NCBI GenBank assembly: GCA_945910005.1
Contig: OX246747.1
Location: 38,233,530 to 38,297,529, forward strand
DNA length: 64,000 nt
Direction of reading: 5' to 3'
Source: Isoperla grammatica
Taxonomy: Eukaryota; Arthropoda; Insecta; Plecoptera; Perlodidae
The translations under genes and the position numbers were made by a program. Under the pieces are notes generated by a model. It was not told the DNA's origin. It worked only from the letters and a program-made list of their open reading frames with translations, and did not search any database. This document shows, one piece after another, positions 1 to 12,482 of the stretch (position 1 is the first letter of the stretch; every line of letters starts with the position of its first letter).

Positions 1-2233
1 GGGTTACGCTTCTCGCCCTCGATATGTCGAGAGTCTTACTCGTTATGTATTCCCCCCTATACTGAACGGCATTGAAAGTTGGCATTATCGAAAACACGTT
101 TGTTTTTGTTTTTTCGTTTTTTACGATGAAAAGTCCCACTTTAAAGAGAAACACACGTTATTGCTTTTGAGGAGAAGAAGCTAAGCAACAACGAAAACAA
201 TCAATGAGGATCAATCATTCATCAATCAGTCTTACCAGCTCTGCTGATTTCTTTTTTTTTTTGTTATACCAGTCTCTACAGACAGATCGGTTTGAAACAG
301 ATCTGCATTGTCTCGTCCTATATCTGTGTTTCCATTTATCTTGGATCCAAATAACACATTTCCCATACTGATTTCCTTTTTCCTGAACGTTCCAGGTTTG
401 TGTGGGAAACAAGATATACTACAAACTAGCGTAAATTCAAAATAAAATTTTACCGATAAAGCATCTTCTATATTGCACCACTGCACCCCATCTCCGCAAG
501 TGTTCTGCCCTACACCCCCCCCCCCCCCCCCCCCCCAACCCCGCCAAACATGGCCGCCGCCGCCCACATCTCTTCTCAATTGACTCTGTCCGTCAAACTA
601 TAGGCAAAGGTTAAAGTTGAACGTGGCCTCGAAGAAACTTTGTGTCTGTCTGTCACTCAACCCCAGAGAGTGCTGCTCAACTTACACAGAGTGCTGCTAC
701 CCCACCCGCCCCCTTAGACCCCTTAGACGGGGGGGGCACACTTAATAATCAAAGAGACTCACCCCCCACTCTGGTGCACACGCAGCATTGACGAGGTACT
801 TCACGCTACCCCCCCCCCCCCCCCTTGTATACACCAGACTTCAGGAGTAAATCACTTGGGTATAGAACGCGAAACTTTCCTTAGATAGAGACAAACGTTT
901 CTTTATGGCGTGGTTTTCAGTGCCAAACACCACCACATAAAACATTTCAATAATAAACTTTCGCATCGAAACTAAGCAAACATGAGGGTATAGACAGTCA
1001 ATAAATACACATTTGTTTACATAGGACTATACACTGTTCCTTGTCAATAAAAATTATTATAAAACGACGCAATATTTCGAGAGCTAATCAGCTCTCTTCC
1101 ACTACCATTCGTTTATAATAATTTTAATTGACAAGGAACAGTGTATAGTTCTATATATTTTTAATTATACACATATGTTACCTGTTCTACTAAGTTTCCG
1201 TTTTTAATACATTTATTTACGTCGTTTTAGCACCCTGGTAGCCCCCCCCCCACGCCCTGGTTAACCACGAGCACACACCCTAAATACATTTAAAACGTCC
1301 AAGAAGCTATGCTATATATATATATACATCGGGCCGAGCACACGTCAGTGAGGATAATCAAGACGACGAGAGAAAGCTTTATAAGTAGGCCCGGCCACCG
1401 CCCACTCGAACCGTCTTCACCGCCGGACAAAGTTGGCCAAGGGGCCCCTGGGGCCAAACACACACACACACACACACACACAGCTCGTGCAAACAGCCCC
1501 GGGCCACGGTTTAACATATTATACGCTAACGCATCTCTCCAACATACGATCGATATTATATTCTAATGTGTCCAGTGTGTTATCTCCAGAACTTAAAATC
1601 GACCTCGATTTTTTTGAAGTGTGTTCCGATACAAATAGCCGGAGAGAGTTTGTCAAGCCTTTATGTCCGTATATTTAAAACATTTTTTTAAGACGCTACC
1701 TTATAGACAATTTAAAAAAAGATCCAAAATTGATGTATTTTGATAAAATTATACACTTTCTTCGATAGTATCAAAGGAATTAAATTATATACATTTGAAA
1801 ACACTATTTCTAAACATAAAACGTATATGTAGATGCACGAATGACAAGCAAAATGTGAAGAACAGAGTAGGATAAACAAAAACCCTGTCCATCTCACTGT
1901 TGTACCGTGTATGCAGTGGGCCCATGTGTGGTGGGCGCGAGCTATGCGGGGGAGGGTGGCTTGTTTTTACCCCCACCACGCGACGCGAGGGGATTATTCA
2001 AATGACGGCTCTGGCTAACTCTGACTGAGATCTTGACAAATTGTCCTAAAAGCTGCGACATTGACGGAAAACCTCCCCTCACAATGAGCAGACATTCAAG
2101 AATATTTAGGGAACAAATACAGGTTCTAGTGGATTATAGGGTTGAGCATTTCTGTTATTTGGTTTAGGCCTATAGAGTACGTAGTCGGCGGGGCCAACCA
2201 ATGAAAGTGTAGCGAGCCAACTTCAAATAGTAG
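1..2233. other. Gene-free repeat-rich stretch
   Basis: No convincing exon is seen on either strand. It holds poly-C runs near 513-537, 811-823 and 1242-1251, an alternating TA run near 1312-1325, a CA run near 1459-1482, and a hairpin transposon at 1024-1152. The short open frames here are low complexity (Gly or His-Thr runs) and are not taken as genes. Confidence 0.7.
1024..1152. mobile_element. Hairpin MITE with about 38-bp inverted ends
   Basis: The left arm (about 1024-1063) and the right arm (about 1113-1152) are near-perfect reverse complements. Both carry the core ACTATACACTGTTCCTTGTC, and a second short palindrome sits in the middle. This is the form of a short non-autonomous DNA transposon. 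No clear target duplication was identified, so the family is not assigned. Confidence 0.7.
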
Positions 2234-2589
2234 ACTTGAACTTGGCTTTCGGGTATAGCCGCGTCGATTATCGCTTAAAAGCTGACGTTTCGGGCAGGTT
2301 ACACTACCCATCTTCAGAGCTAAAACTTGAAGAAGTCACAGAATGAAACCTACTCGGTCCAGCTCCAAACTGTGACTGTGACGAGCCCATTGTTTCCCGC
2401 GTATCGTTCTCCTCTGAGATCCACCCCGCGCCTGTTCTACCGGTTCGACTCCGTCGTTATCTCCTGACGTCATCTCCGATAGCGCTCGCCGTGTTTTAGC
2501 TCTGAAGATGGGTGGGTAGTGTAACCTGCCCGAAACGTCAGCTTTTAAGCGATAATCGACGCGGCTATACCCGAAAGCCAAGTTCAAGT
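2234..2589. mobile_element. Inverted pair of Penelope-like terminal sequences
   Basis: A segment of about 93-96 bp occurs twice in opposite orientation, at 2234-2326 and 2493-2589, separated by about 165 bp of unique sequence. Each arm contains CTGAAGA, a GC-rich stem-loop, then GAAACGTC, followed by AGCTTTTAAGCG. Such a CTGANGA...GAAAC...GTC order is known from terminal repeats of Penelope-like retroelements, which carry hammerhead ribozyme motifs. The family assignment rests on this motif resemblance alone. The inverted arms could also belong to a foldback DNA element. Confidence 0.5.
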
Positions 2590-2723
2590 TTATTGATCGA
2601 CCCGGGCCGCGAAAGCCTACGTGAGTGTTCAAATAGTGGGTTTGCCGTTTACCTGTTACTCCGTGTGACAGAATTACTCTTGCGTTGTGTTGAGATTTAA
2701 CGTCGATCCATTGAAACTTCATT

Positions 2724-4240
2724 TATAATGACATTTGGCTGAAAGTCACAACATACACTATCGTAAGTGTGCTTTTCAATTATCTAAAAAACAAAACGAA
2801 GGTTACCGGCAATTCCCCTATCTTCACCAATGTAAGATTGGAAATACCTACACCTGTCGACCAAAAACACGGTACAGTAGACCAACAAGAAATTAAACAT
2901 GATTAAATTATGTATCACATTACAGATAATTAAACACTGATTAAAACAGGGCTTTAAAAAGTAGATGTAACTGAACTCGCTTTGGAGATATTTGTGACTA
3001 ACACACGAAATAACATTGCGAAACGGGCGCGGCGCGAGCCCGACCACGGCAGCACTGCGTGACGTCACGGCGGGGCCGACCAATACACTTATAAAATGAT
3101 ACTTGACTGAAATTCACAACATACACTATCGTAAGTAGTGATGCGGACGATAATCGTATATCGATACGATACGATATGCGCCGTCGTATCGCGATATTCA
3201 TGACGATATTATTTTGCACCCAGTATCATGATAAATTGTTAATACTTCATGGTATCGTCATAGTTTACAATTTCGCATGGCGCCACCCGCCAATGAGCGC
3301 CTCACAAACACTGTAGAGTCTTTTAGTTTTATTGTTGTCATATTATCATTTCACTTCTGTCAACAATCCACCCAACTTATGAGCCGCTTGCTAAAGGAAG
3401 ACGGACTATTTTTAGGCCTCGATTACCTGCACTCATTCATTGACTTCCTTCCGAAAAGTCTGCATTGTTTGACATCTTTCAAGATCCAAATCTACGTTTC
3501 ACTGCTCCGCTGCCTCAACCCCCCCCCCCCCCCCCCACCCATCCCGTCCTTCACCAGCCGACAAACCGGTTTGTTTGGCCATCGGCTACAATCACAATGC
3601 GCTATTTATTTGCTATTATCGCGATAATATCGTATCGCGATATTATTATATGCTCACGATATTATCACGATATATCGTGATATATTGTGGGAAAAAATGC
3701 GATTATCGATATGAATTTATTAATCATAACGCATCCTTAATCGTAAGTGTGCTTTTCAATTATCAAAAAAACAAAACGGAGGTCACCGGCCAACTTTTTG
3801 AGTTATTTCGACTTAAAGATTACGCAATTCCAGTATCATCTCCATGTTGTGAGATTGGAAAAACCTACAACTGTCGACCAAAAACACGGTACAGTAGACC
3901 AACAAGAAATTAAACATGATTAAATTATGTATCACACTGTAGATAATTAAACACTGAATAAAACAGGGCTTTAAAAAGTGGATGTAACCGAACTCGTTTT
4001 GGAGATATTCGTGACTAAACACACGAAATAATATTGCGAAACGGGCGCGGCGAAGGCGCGAGCCCGACCACGGCAACACTGCGTGACGTCACGGCGGAGC
4101 TGACCAATGAACTTACAATGATATTTGGCTGAAATTCACAACATACACTATCCTAAGTGTGCTTTTCAATTATGTAAATAAAAAAACGGGGGTCACCGGC
4201 CTACTTTTTGAGTTATTTCGACTTAAAGATTACGACGGAA
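2724..4240. repeat. Tandem repeat, unit about 370-410 bp, about two and a half copies
   Basis: The block starting TTTGGCTGAAA and running through CACTATCGTAAGTGTGCTTT recurs at about 2733, 3101 and 4124; the second copy is interrupted by the insertion at 3136-3739. Shared parts include the poly-A-like AT-rich middle and a GC-rich end with a perfect TGACGTCA palindrome (near 3060 and 4084). No protein is encoded. Confidence 0.8.
3136..3739. mobile_element. Non-autonomous hAT-type element, copy 1
   Basis: The element is 604 bp and is flanked by an exact 8-bp direct repeat, ATCGTAAG, at 3128-3135 and 3740-3747. Its ends are TAGTGATGCG and, inverted, TAAGGATGCG. It interrupts one unit of the surrounding tandem repeat, whose other copies show the uninterrupted target. 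It contains many CGATA/TATCG words and a poly-C run near 3518-3537. An 8-bp duplication with short inverted ends beginning TA is typical of the hAT superfamily. Both ends and the right part match the copy at 24449-24975; the interior from about 3280 to 3515 is unique to this copy. Confidence 0.85.
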
Positions 4241-4864
4241 TTCCTACAACACTATGAAATCGGGTTCTATTGTTTCTGCCCAAAAATGTGTTCACAGTTC
4301 AACCATTGTTGGAGCAGCATCTGAACAATAAGGTTATCCAAGTGTGGGGGCGGGGGGTAAATACAAAGCGCGTGCATTAGGGGTAGTTAGCCCCGTGTAC
4401 CTCTAATCGACAGACAAGATTGCGTGGCCAACACACACAACACCACATCGGATGGGAAAGCAAGAAAAGCACAAAAGAAAGGCTCCTATTTAACGGATGA
4501 ATGGGAAACATTAGAGCGACTCGGTTGAGCGATCACTGCACTCGGTCGGTGTCTGTCTGGCCGGCCACGCGCTTCGCTCTCGCTCTCGCTCTTCTCGCTT
4601 CGCTTTTCTCAAAACACGAGATTCTATTGCGTTCACAAAGGGGGGAGAAAAGGATTAAAAATGTATTATACGTTTGCACCAAATTAGGCAATATTTTTAT
4701 ACAATTTTATTCCATCAACACATTTATTTTGTGCATCCTTTCTTTGGGAATATACATGTAGATCTTGACAATATCTAGCCCCGCCTCATTCCAAAATTCC
4801 ATCTTGAATGTAGTTTTAAAGATAAGAACGAAAATCCGTTTTGGAGCCAAGATTTTCTATCCCT

Positions 4865-5056
4865 ATATCCAGTAAATGTAGACCTTTCGTCCTAGCGGAA
4901 GGTATCTGAACAACAGTTTCGGGCTGATGGAACCTGGACCAATGTCCCGAGAAACAGAGTAAATTTCTACCACTATCCAGTAAATGTAGACCTTTCGTCC
5001 TAGCGGAAGGTATCTGAACAACAGTTTCAGGCAGGTGGAACCTGGACCAATGTCCT
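4865..5056. repeat. Two-copy tandem duplication, 109-bp period
   Basis: TATCCAGTAAATGTAGACC begins at 4865 and again at 4974, and the following sequence to AACCTGGACCAATGTCC is nearly identical in the two copies. Confidence 0.85.
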
Positions 5057-5066
5057 AAACACAGAA

Positions 5067-5127
5067 GGAGAAGAAGAAGAAGAAGAAGAAGAAGAAGAAG
5101 AAGAAGAAGAAGAAGAAGAAGAAGAAG
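5067..5127. repeat. (GAA)n microsatellite
   Basis: About 20 uninterrupted GAA/AAG triplets follow the 109-bp duplication. An AAG-rich tail like this also ends several retroelements in the window, so this may mark another degraded tail. Confidence 0.9.
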
Positions 5128-5929
5128 CGAAACTCAAACTTCAAATGACAACTTTATACCCGTGTTTATCAATATATTACTTGATTGGTGAATGATAATG
5201 AGGAAGGGAGGAGGGGAAGCCCGGTACCGGCACGTAGCCCACTCCTTTCTCTCCATCTATTGATATGTACTAATACTATATCGTAAAGGCGGGCTAGCGA
5301 TGTCCCGCATGCACCACACAACGCTATGTAGGGTCCTTGCCCCCCCTGTATAGAGCTAACAGATAGATCACACACGGAGGCGGTCGTCCATACTTCAGCA
5401 TTACCGGCTTATATTCAGTACAGACGCAACACATGCGGTGGTCTGAGAGAGAGAGAGAGACAGAGAGAGGCCGCATTGAAAAGTCGGAACCAATTACTCA
5501 AACCAACCTAAGTGTATATATATATATAATACAGAGTTAACATACTTTGAGGAAACGAGCGCGGTGGATGAATGAACGTTAAACCGTGACATCGGGATTA
5601 ACATAACGCAGTCCACAGACCACACTGATACGTGTGTACCCTACCCTACCCTTCCCTCACTATACTTGACCCCGGCTGAATGAAACAAGAACGTGTACAC
5701 GCGCCGATAGTAGTAAATCGAGGCTCGGAACAGAACACGTCTTTCCCTCTGCACTCACTCCATTATATGTTTTTTCCTCTCCGATTTTTCCAAAATGGAC
5801 CACGCACGATCTTATCACATTTTGCACTATTCTAGCACTTTTTTGAGCTAATAATTCCCCTCACTCACTAGTACACAACCATCAAGTCATAAAGGACGTC
5901 GACCCTCCCCTTTGTTGCTTCAGGACGGC

Positions 5930-6160
5930 AGACAGAGGATCAGACAAACAGACAGACCGATGGACAGACAGACAAACAGACAGACATACAGACAGGCAGG
6001 TGGCTAGACACACAGAAGGACAGACCGGCAGACCAAAAGGTAGACAGACAGACAGACAGACATGCAGGGACCTAGACAAACATATACGCAGACAGCCATG
6101 CGAATAGAAACTAACAGACAGATGGACAGACGTGTATTGAAGAGTGTAGACAAACAAACG
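5930..6160. repeat. CAGA-type tetranucleotide-rich region
   Basis: Imperfect (CAGA)n/(GACA)n dominates this stretch. The Cys/Leu/Ser/Val-rich minus-strand frames it produces are translations of the repeat and not genes. Confidence 0.85.
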
Positions 6161-8453
6161 GACACGAGGAAAGGCTGTAAGGAAGGTCCAACCGGACGTT
6201 GCCCCTGTACGTCATCATAGACAGCGAGTGTAGACAAACAAACACACGGAGGGCATGGATGGGTAAAGGGTAAAGGGTAAGGAAGGTCCAAACGGACGTT
6301 GCTCCTAAAGACATCGGTCACCGTCTGTCTGTCTCGGTGGCTCCAGCAACATTCCTCCTGTCCTCGTCCATTAGACCATTAGAGAGGAGATAATTCCAAC
6401 AGATAACTCACTACGCGTTGTCCGTGGACGCGTATCTCACAACACGCACGTATAGTGACGTCACTGGGGGACAGACGGTCGCCACCAGTGAGATAATAAC
6501 ATGATACGTGGTCTCCGCTTTGGTAACTTGTTGACAGAGTCTTGTGGCTCTACGATGATTTGTCTGCTGCACGCTATGCTCGCCTCGTACGACAAGCAGT
6601 GCTACGCTACCCTCCATTGAAAGCCACCCCGCGCTCCTCCTAAAATAGGAAGGCAAATCCGGGAACTTGTAGGCGGGAGAAACAACCCGCTCGACGTTGC
6701 GCCCCAAAGGCCAAAACTCCTTTCTATGAAGGACGACGATGTAATGAAGTACCCACCCAACTGAACCTGATTAAAAAAAAAAAGAAAGTATCTCCAAGAA
6801 TGAACAAATCTATGTGGAAAAGTAGAGGTCTCGAATAATAGTACATAGAATTCTACAATCTACAATGATAGACGGGTAAAGAAACGCAGGCAAATCGAGA
6901 GACTGTTCGAGTGCGAAGCTAGCAGACACGTAGCACACTCCTGCAACCCCTCCTCCCCCCCCCCCCTCCCCCCAACCCTTCACCTGAAAAAGGACATCGA
7001 AACTCAACAATCTACGAGCCCTCCACCCTCCAATTGAAGAAAGGCTCGAATAGCCTTGAAAAGCTCAACGACCTTGAATAGCGCAAAGACCTTGAAAAGC
7101 GCAAAGACCTTGAAAAGAAAACATTGCAAACAAAACTCTATAATTACAAATCAATAACCAACAGACTTTTTACACTCGTGAAAGTGGTGTTTGTGAGATA
7201 TGATATCATATTACCCGATCAAACAAACAACACTGGTAGCTAATCACCGCCACAGTGAAACACGACACCGCTCGTAAATCACCCACACACCCACAGCCTT
7301 TTAAACACACAACACCGCCGCCCTTATTGTCACCGTCACGTTCTACCCCGCACAAAGGGATGTTTTATTAGAGAGAAAATATGTGCGCAGTGCCTCGCTT
7401 TGCGACAAGACGTGTTGTGTTGTGTCTTTTCTTTTTGACATTCCACAACGAAATACCTTACAGAGGAGTGACGCAAAACCTTCCTTCTAGCTGGGTTTCC
7501 AGAATCCTGCACTGCTGGAATTATTCCGCAAATTCTTTCACTCTTCGATACAAACAATGGCAGAACCACAGACTGAACTTTATTGCGCACTGGAAGTCAA
7601 AGGTTGATACCATATCGTTTGGCACAAATGCTATTTTCCATCTAGAAAAATCCCTAACAACAATGTGGGCTGGTATTCAATGGATTAAATTTACTCACAA
7701 TAAACAATATCTACCCTTAATACGGCCACTATATTATAACCAATACACACGGGGTGTGAAACTGTTCAAATATTGACTCCTTTCAAACTAAATGAATAGC
7801 CGGCCCATTGAGATTCCAAAGAAATACGGAGTGCTGGCCACAAAACAAAGATTTTGATTATTATGGAGTACTCGACAACTGGGTTATGGGAGCGGGACGT
7901 GGAGGGGGGGGGGGGGGGGGAGCGGTGATAGGACAAGTATAGAACCTCATTTCGTCACCTCTTATACGACTTGCAGTTCAAATTCTACCCCGAGCCCAGA
8001 CGGGGACCAAAACTAGAGTGACATATAGCTTTAGTTTCAAGAAGTAGAAAACCATCTAAATGGAAAAAGTTGACCTAGTTTCTTAGGGTAAAAAATCGAA
8101 AAAAGAAACAGGAATTGATAACTAATCTTGCACGTATCTACAATACTATAATGAAATTCTTAGAATTTTCCCTCGTCCGGTCCCTGTGTAGAATTTACCC
8201 TGGGTAACTCCCAGTTGTGACTTGACCTGCAACTGTTACTAAAACTGTTCGATTCAAAATTCTTCTATAGTCTCTTCTCTTTCTGTTCAGCAATAAATAA
8301 CTAGACGAGACTTGATTCGCGTTCCTGTGAAAACAGACTAAAAAACGCGGCAGTAGGCATTCCCACGCTTTGAAACTGTTCCGACGAGTGACGACGATTA
8401 CTCAAATAAATACGCAAACTCATCGACGACCTCGCGACGATTAGCGGTAATGC

Positions 8454-8484
8454 AGCAGCAACAACAACAACAACCACAACAACA

Positions 8485-8515
<31 letters not shown>

Positions 8516-8518
8516 AAA
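8454..8518. repeat. Compound (CAA)n-(CGA)n microsatellite
   Basis: CAGCAGCAACAACAACAA runs directly into about ten CGA triplets. Confidence 0.9.
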
Positions 8519-11104
8519 AAATAAACTAGAGTCCTGTGATCGGATTACTCGGAAGTCACAGTGTGTACACCTTTTTGTCTTGCGAGGTTTTATCTTGCGA
8601 GAGTCTCAGTCAAAAGTTATCAACCCGAGACTGACTGAGACGTAGAAGGTTCAAGTGTGACTATATAGTTTCACACGGTCGCTACCGAGACGTGCGACAT
8701 TAAGGGACGTGGGTTCGAGTCCCGCACGGTCAATGCATTCAAACTGATTACCGTACTACCCTTCAGTTTCTAAGCAGCCACTTACTGGTCGACAAGATTC
8801 GGATACGTTCTTACTCTAAATAGAACAACTCTTCTGCACTAACTTATAATTTTTTGCCTCGTCTAATTGAAGAATCGACAGACAACGTAGGTCGATGAGA
8901 AATTACCATAAATCAGATAAAAAGTGAGTGAGTGCAGAAAAGCCGTGTTTTCTTGTCACGTACCGACCGTAAGTTATACAAGAAAGTTATCATTTGGCTT
9001 GGGGAAGAATTTTAGAGACTCTGATATTAACACACAGCGAGTGAGACGATGACGATCATTGAGATCTTTGACAACGATGCTAATCGTGACGATACGTGGG
9101 CGATACACGAAGATGAAAAGCGATACGTGACGTGAATGCCCGAGCAAGGATTCGAACCTGGAACATCTTTCGCCAATATTAACCCGAATTCAAACTAGAA
9201 ATGAAGTACCGACTACTTTGTACTCGTACCTTTCACTAGGTACGTTGTTCCGGAATCGAACCTACGACTAACTAGATCTATAAAACAAACGAACGAACAA
9301 AACGAAAGTCTGTGCACATGATAGGCTACTCTCATCTACATAAATTTCGTTATTAGATTGCGATGATGATGATTAAATCTGGGTTTCTGGTTCAAGATCG
9401 ATCAGCAGGTAATGAGACTCATTAAAATATATGTAAAATGCATCCATCCAATCAAAATCGTCCTTTGTCTTAACTCTTAACGTCATTGATCTGGATGCGA
9501 TTGACCCCCCTGCCTTGTTGCACAAATAATACATTCAACACCCAGATACAAGTTGTGAAAATCGGATTACTCTAGAAACACTTTGTCCGTGTTGATACGG
9601 TCTGACTGTAATCACTAATCAGTCAGCAATGACAAAAGAAATTGACCGGTCGAATCACTGATTAGTTAGAGCATTCATTGCATTGTACATAATTTGCAGG
9701 TAGCTATTTCAGTCATTGGCTCACAGCAAATTTGTAACACCCCCATGGGCATACCAAAATGAGTAGGTGTGTAACGAACATAATTATACCGTCATCTTCA
9801 TTATTGAGAAATGTTTAACGACTAGACTAGGCCTAGTTTGTCAAGTCACCATCTGTCAATTTGTAATATTAGTTACAAGTTGTCACATAGTTGAGACAGG
9901 AATCCATCAATCCAACAGTCTGGAAGTGTGCCCACATTGTGCTATGTAATCTACAAGACTGTTCATTGTCGGCATGTTGGAGTTTTGTTGCTCCTAATCT
10001 TTACAACTTTGGATTATCTTCATTGCAAAGCTACCTTTTAATAAACAACGATATACAAGTGGTATTTGCAAGTCTACTAGGAGCCAGGCCCTACAAAAGA
10101 TGTGTGTGGGCTAAGCCTAGCACCCAAGCACAACGTGTGAAACAAATGTGGTAACGAGCTGACAAAAAATGCACATGTGCGCAGGGAATCATCTGTCTGG
10201 CTACACAACAAGTCATAAACGACGAGTGTAAATAGGCCTACAATAGTTTTAAAGTGGAATTTAGCGTGAAAAAGACTGCGAATTCGCTTTGACACCTTGT
10301 CCGGGCTGTCAAAAATCAATATATGTTGGGCTAGCCTACAACAGCTGATCGCTACTGTTCAATTAAGCACGAGACAATTTGCGAGCACACCATAGGGCCC
10401 TAACCGGTTCTTAATCGAGTAATCTTGACACATTACTCCTAGAACTAATCTATCGATAACAGGACTTAAATTTAGCACGAAATACCTGGAAGATGTTTTC
10501 GCAACGTGCTATAAAGACCTTCAACTTGAAGTTTGGGGTAGGGCGCGGCCAAAAGGTCTATTCTAATGCAAATTTATACTAATTGGTTGCATTTCGATGT
10601 GATATTGAAAGCAAAGGCCTGGGTTCGATTGTCAATTGGGCCTTCATTCATAATAAACCCATCTGACACGAATTAACAATCAAGGTACGAAAGCCGAAAC
10701 CCTCACTTGTCAAAATCGATAGACAAGAAAACAAAATGTGTCGCCGGGACCAAAACATTGCTACCAAAGACGTGTGTTTATAAATGAAAATGTGATTTGT
10801 TTGACTTACCTAGATTGTAAAAGTTGACAAGCCGCTAGTTAATTGGTAATCACAGGATCGAAGCACTAGAACAAGAAGTTTGGAGCACACTATCAGAACG
10901 AATTTAAAAGACACAGACACTAGACTTCACCACACGAGATCTTCTCCATAAATGGACCTCAGGCTACTGAACCGCTGAACCAGGTTTATTTTCGTTGTTG
11001 TGTGATCGGCTTTGCTACCGTTACGCCATCTTGTATTGAAGAAGAAAACTAAACACACGTGGTTGCTTCTTTATCGTCAACAACTTCCGGTACCGTCAAA
11101 AATT

Positions 11105-11495
11105 GCATTTTGATACCGCTACGCCATCTAGGAACCAAATGTAGAACCAACTTGACTAGATTTTGAAGTCGGCTATATGATTGGTTTTGATACTACTGTG
11201 TCATCTAGAAACAAATTTAAGAACTAAAATGACTAGGTAAAGAAGTTTGATTTCGATGAGGTTATCGACAATAAACTTTGGTTTTGATACCACTGCGCTA
11301 TCTAGGAACTAAGTGTAGAACCAACTAGACTAGATAAAGAAGTCTGATTTCAGTGACGTCAACGGCTTGGTTTTGATACTACTCCGCTATCTAGGAACAA
11401 ATTTAAAACTAAAATGACTAGGTAAAGAAGTTTGATCTCGATGACGTTATCGACAATAAACTTTGGTTTTGATACCACTGCGCCATCTAGCAGCT
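11105..11495. repeat. Tandem array with alternating about 90-bp units
   Basis: TTTTGATACC or TTTTGATACT, followed by an actgcgcCATCTAG-type block, starts at about 11108, 11185, 11282, 11371 and 11467 (spacings 77, 97, 89 and 96 bp). Units alternate between two versions: one has ACCAACT.GACTAGAT, the other has AAAACTAAAATGACTAGGT. This gives a higher-order repeat of about 185 bp. Confidence 0.75.
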
Positions 11496-12359
11496 AATAT
11501 ATCTACTAGATTCCACTGCATCTTTGTGCACAGATTAACCAACCTACGAAAGTTTGTTTACAATTTACCATTATGAGTTTACCGTTATTATAGATAATTA
11601 AAAGGTCTATGATCCACGCGTATGTTTTGTAACACATTTTATATTATTTATATTTTAAATCATATGCATTTGTAAAGAGATACAACCATTTTCTGTATAA
11701 TAAGGTGTTGTTTGTTTCTGCTGGTTATTTTACCTGTTGGTAGACATGTCGCTACTGCAACTGTGCTGCTACCTGTCGATGTAGCGACCTAAGCAAACTT
11801 ATTGCGGTAAATTTAAATAAATTCTCTGCTGCTGACAAAGTTGAATGTTACAAAATAATACTTTTAAACCCAAATTATCAAATGCTTTGCTCAGCTTGCA
11901 TTGTGTTTGCGCAATCTACTAAATCAATCAACCAACATTCAACAACTTAATTCAATTTATTAATGATCATTTGGTGGAGCATTCGAATTACATGTTTTCC
12001 CAAAGGCAATTTCATTCTATAAATCAGGATTTCGTGCCAAGCTTGGTGGGAGATGGGAAGACACGTCACAACACATCAGATGGGGGATGTGGCAAGATCG
12101 AGACGGTCACGTCTAAATGGCGTACTGCTCGTTACGACGGCGGCGGTCTTTCAACACCTTCACGTGATCCAGACGCTTCCCGACTGTGACCTGCGGCAAA
12201 CGGGCGGGATTAACCAACTACGTTGTTATTCTCGTTGTTGGTGGTGCGTAAGAACCACCACGATGGAGGGAGGGAGAGAGGGAATCTTTGTGGGGAACGG
12301 TTGTGTTTATAGATTTCTAATTCAAAATGGTTTTAATAATTCTCTATATTAGAACATAT

Positions 12360-12482
12360 TTATAATCATGTATTAACTTAACTGTTACTGACTGATGTAT
12401 TTTATTTTATCTTATTGTATTATATTGCACTGGTGGGGCAGTAGCCCCGTTGCTGATAAAGAATACCACTACTACTACTACT
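12360..12482 (+). mobile_element. 3' tail of a non-LTR retrotransposon
   Basis: An AT-rich stretch leads through GCTGATAAAGAATACC into (ACT)n. A very similar ending, TAATAAAGAATACTTCTTCT plus (ACT)n, is present at about 57700-57773. This looks like a shared LINE 3' end closing with a microsatellite tail. No coding part is retained. Confidence 0.5.

Larger units (their letters stand above)
4241..8450. other. Gene-free stretch with satellites and poly-C/G
   Basis: I see no supportable exon. Contents are a 109-bp tandem duplication (4865-5056), a GAA run (5067-5127), GA repeats (about 5440-5470), a CAGA-rich region (5930-6160), a doubled segment TAAGGAAGGTCCAA near 6177 and 6279, short repeats of a CTTGAAAAGCGCAAAGAC type at about 7065-7115, and a poly-G run near 7906-7920. 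An open frame at 7381-7776 on plus lacks domain signals or splice sites and is not called. Confidence 0.6.

Noticed and set aside
5882..6321. Overlapping minus-strand open frames of 67-105 codons rich in Cys, Val, Leu and Ser
   Set aside because: They are translations of a CAGA microsatellite region; no domain or splice evidence.
7381..7776. 131-codon plus-strand frame
   Set aside because: No recognisable domain, AT-rich codon use like the surrounding non-coding DNA, and a shorter opposing frame; treated as chance.
8690..8735. Possible tRNA gene (GGGTTCGAGTCCC T-arm-like word)
   Set aside because: No matching acceptor, D and anticodon stems could be folded around it; more likely a SINE remnant or chance.
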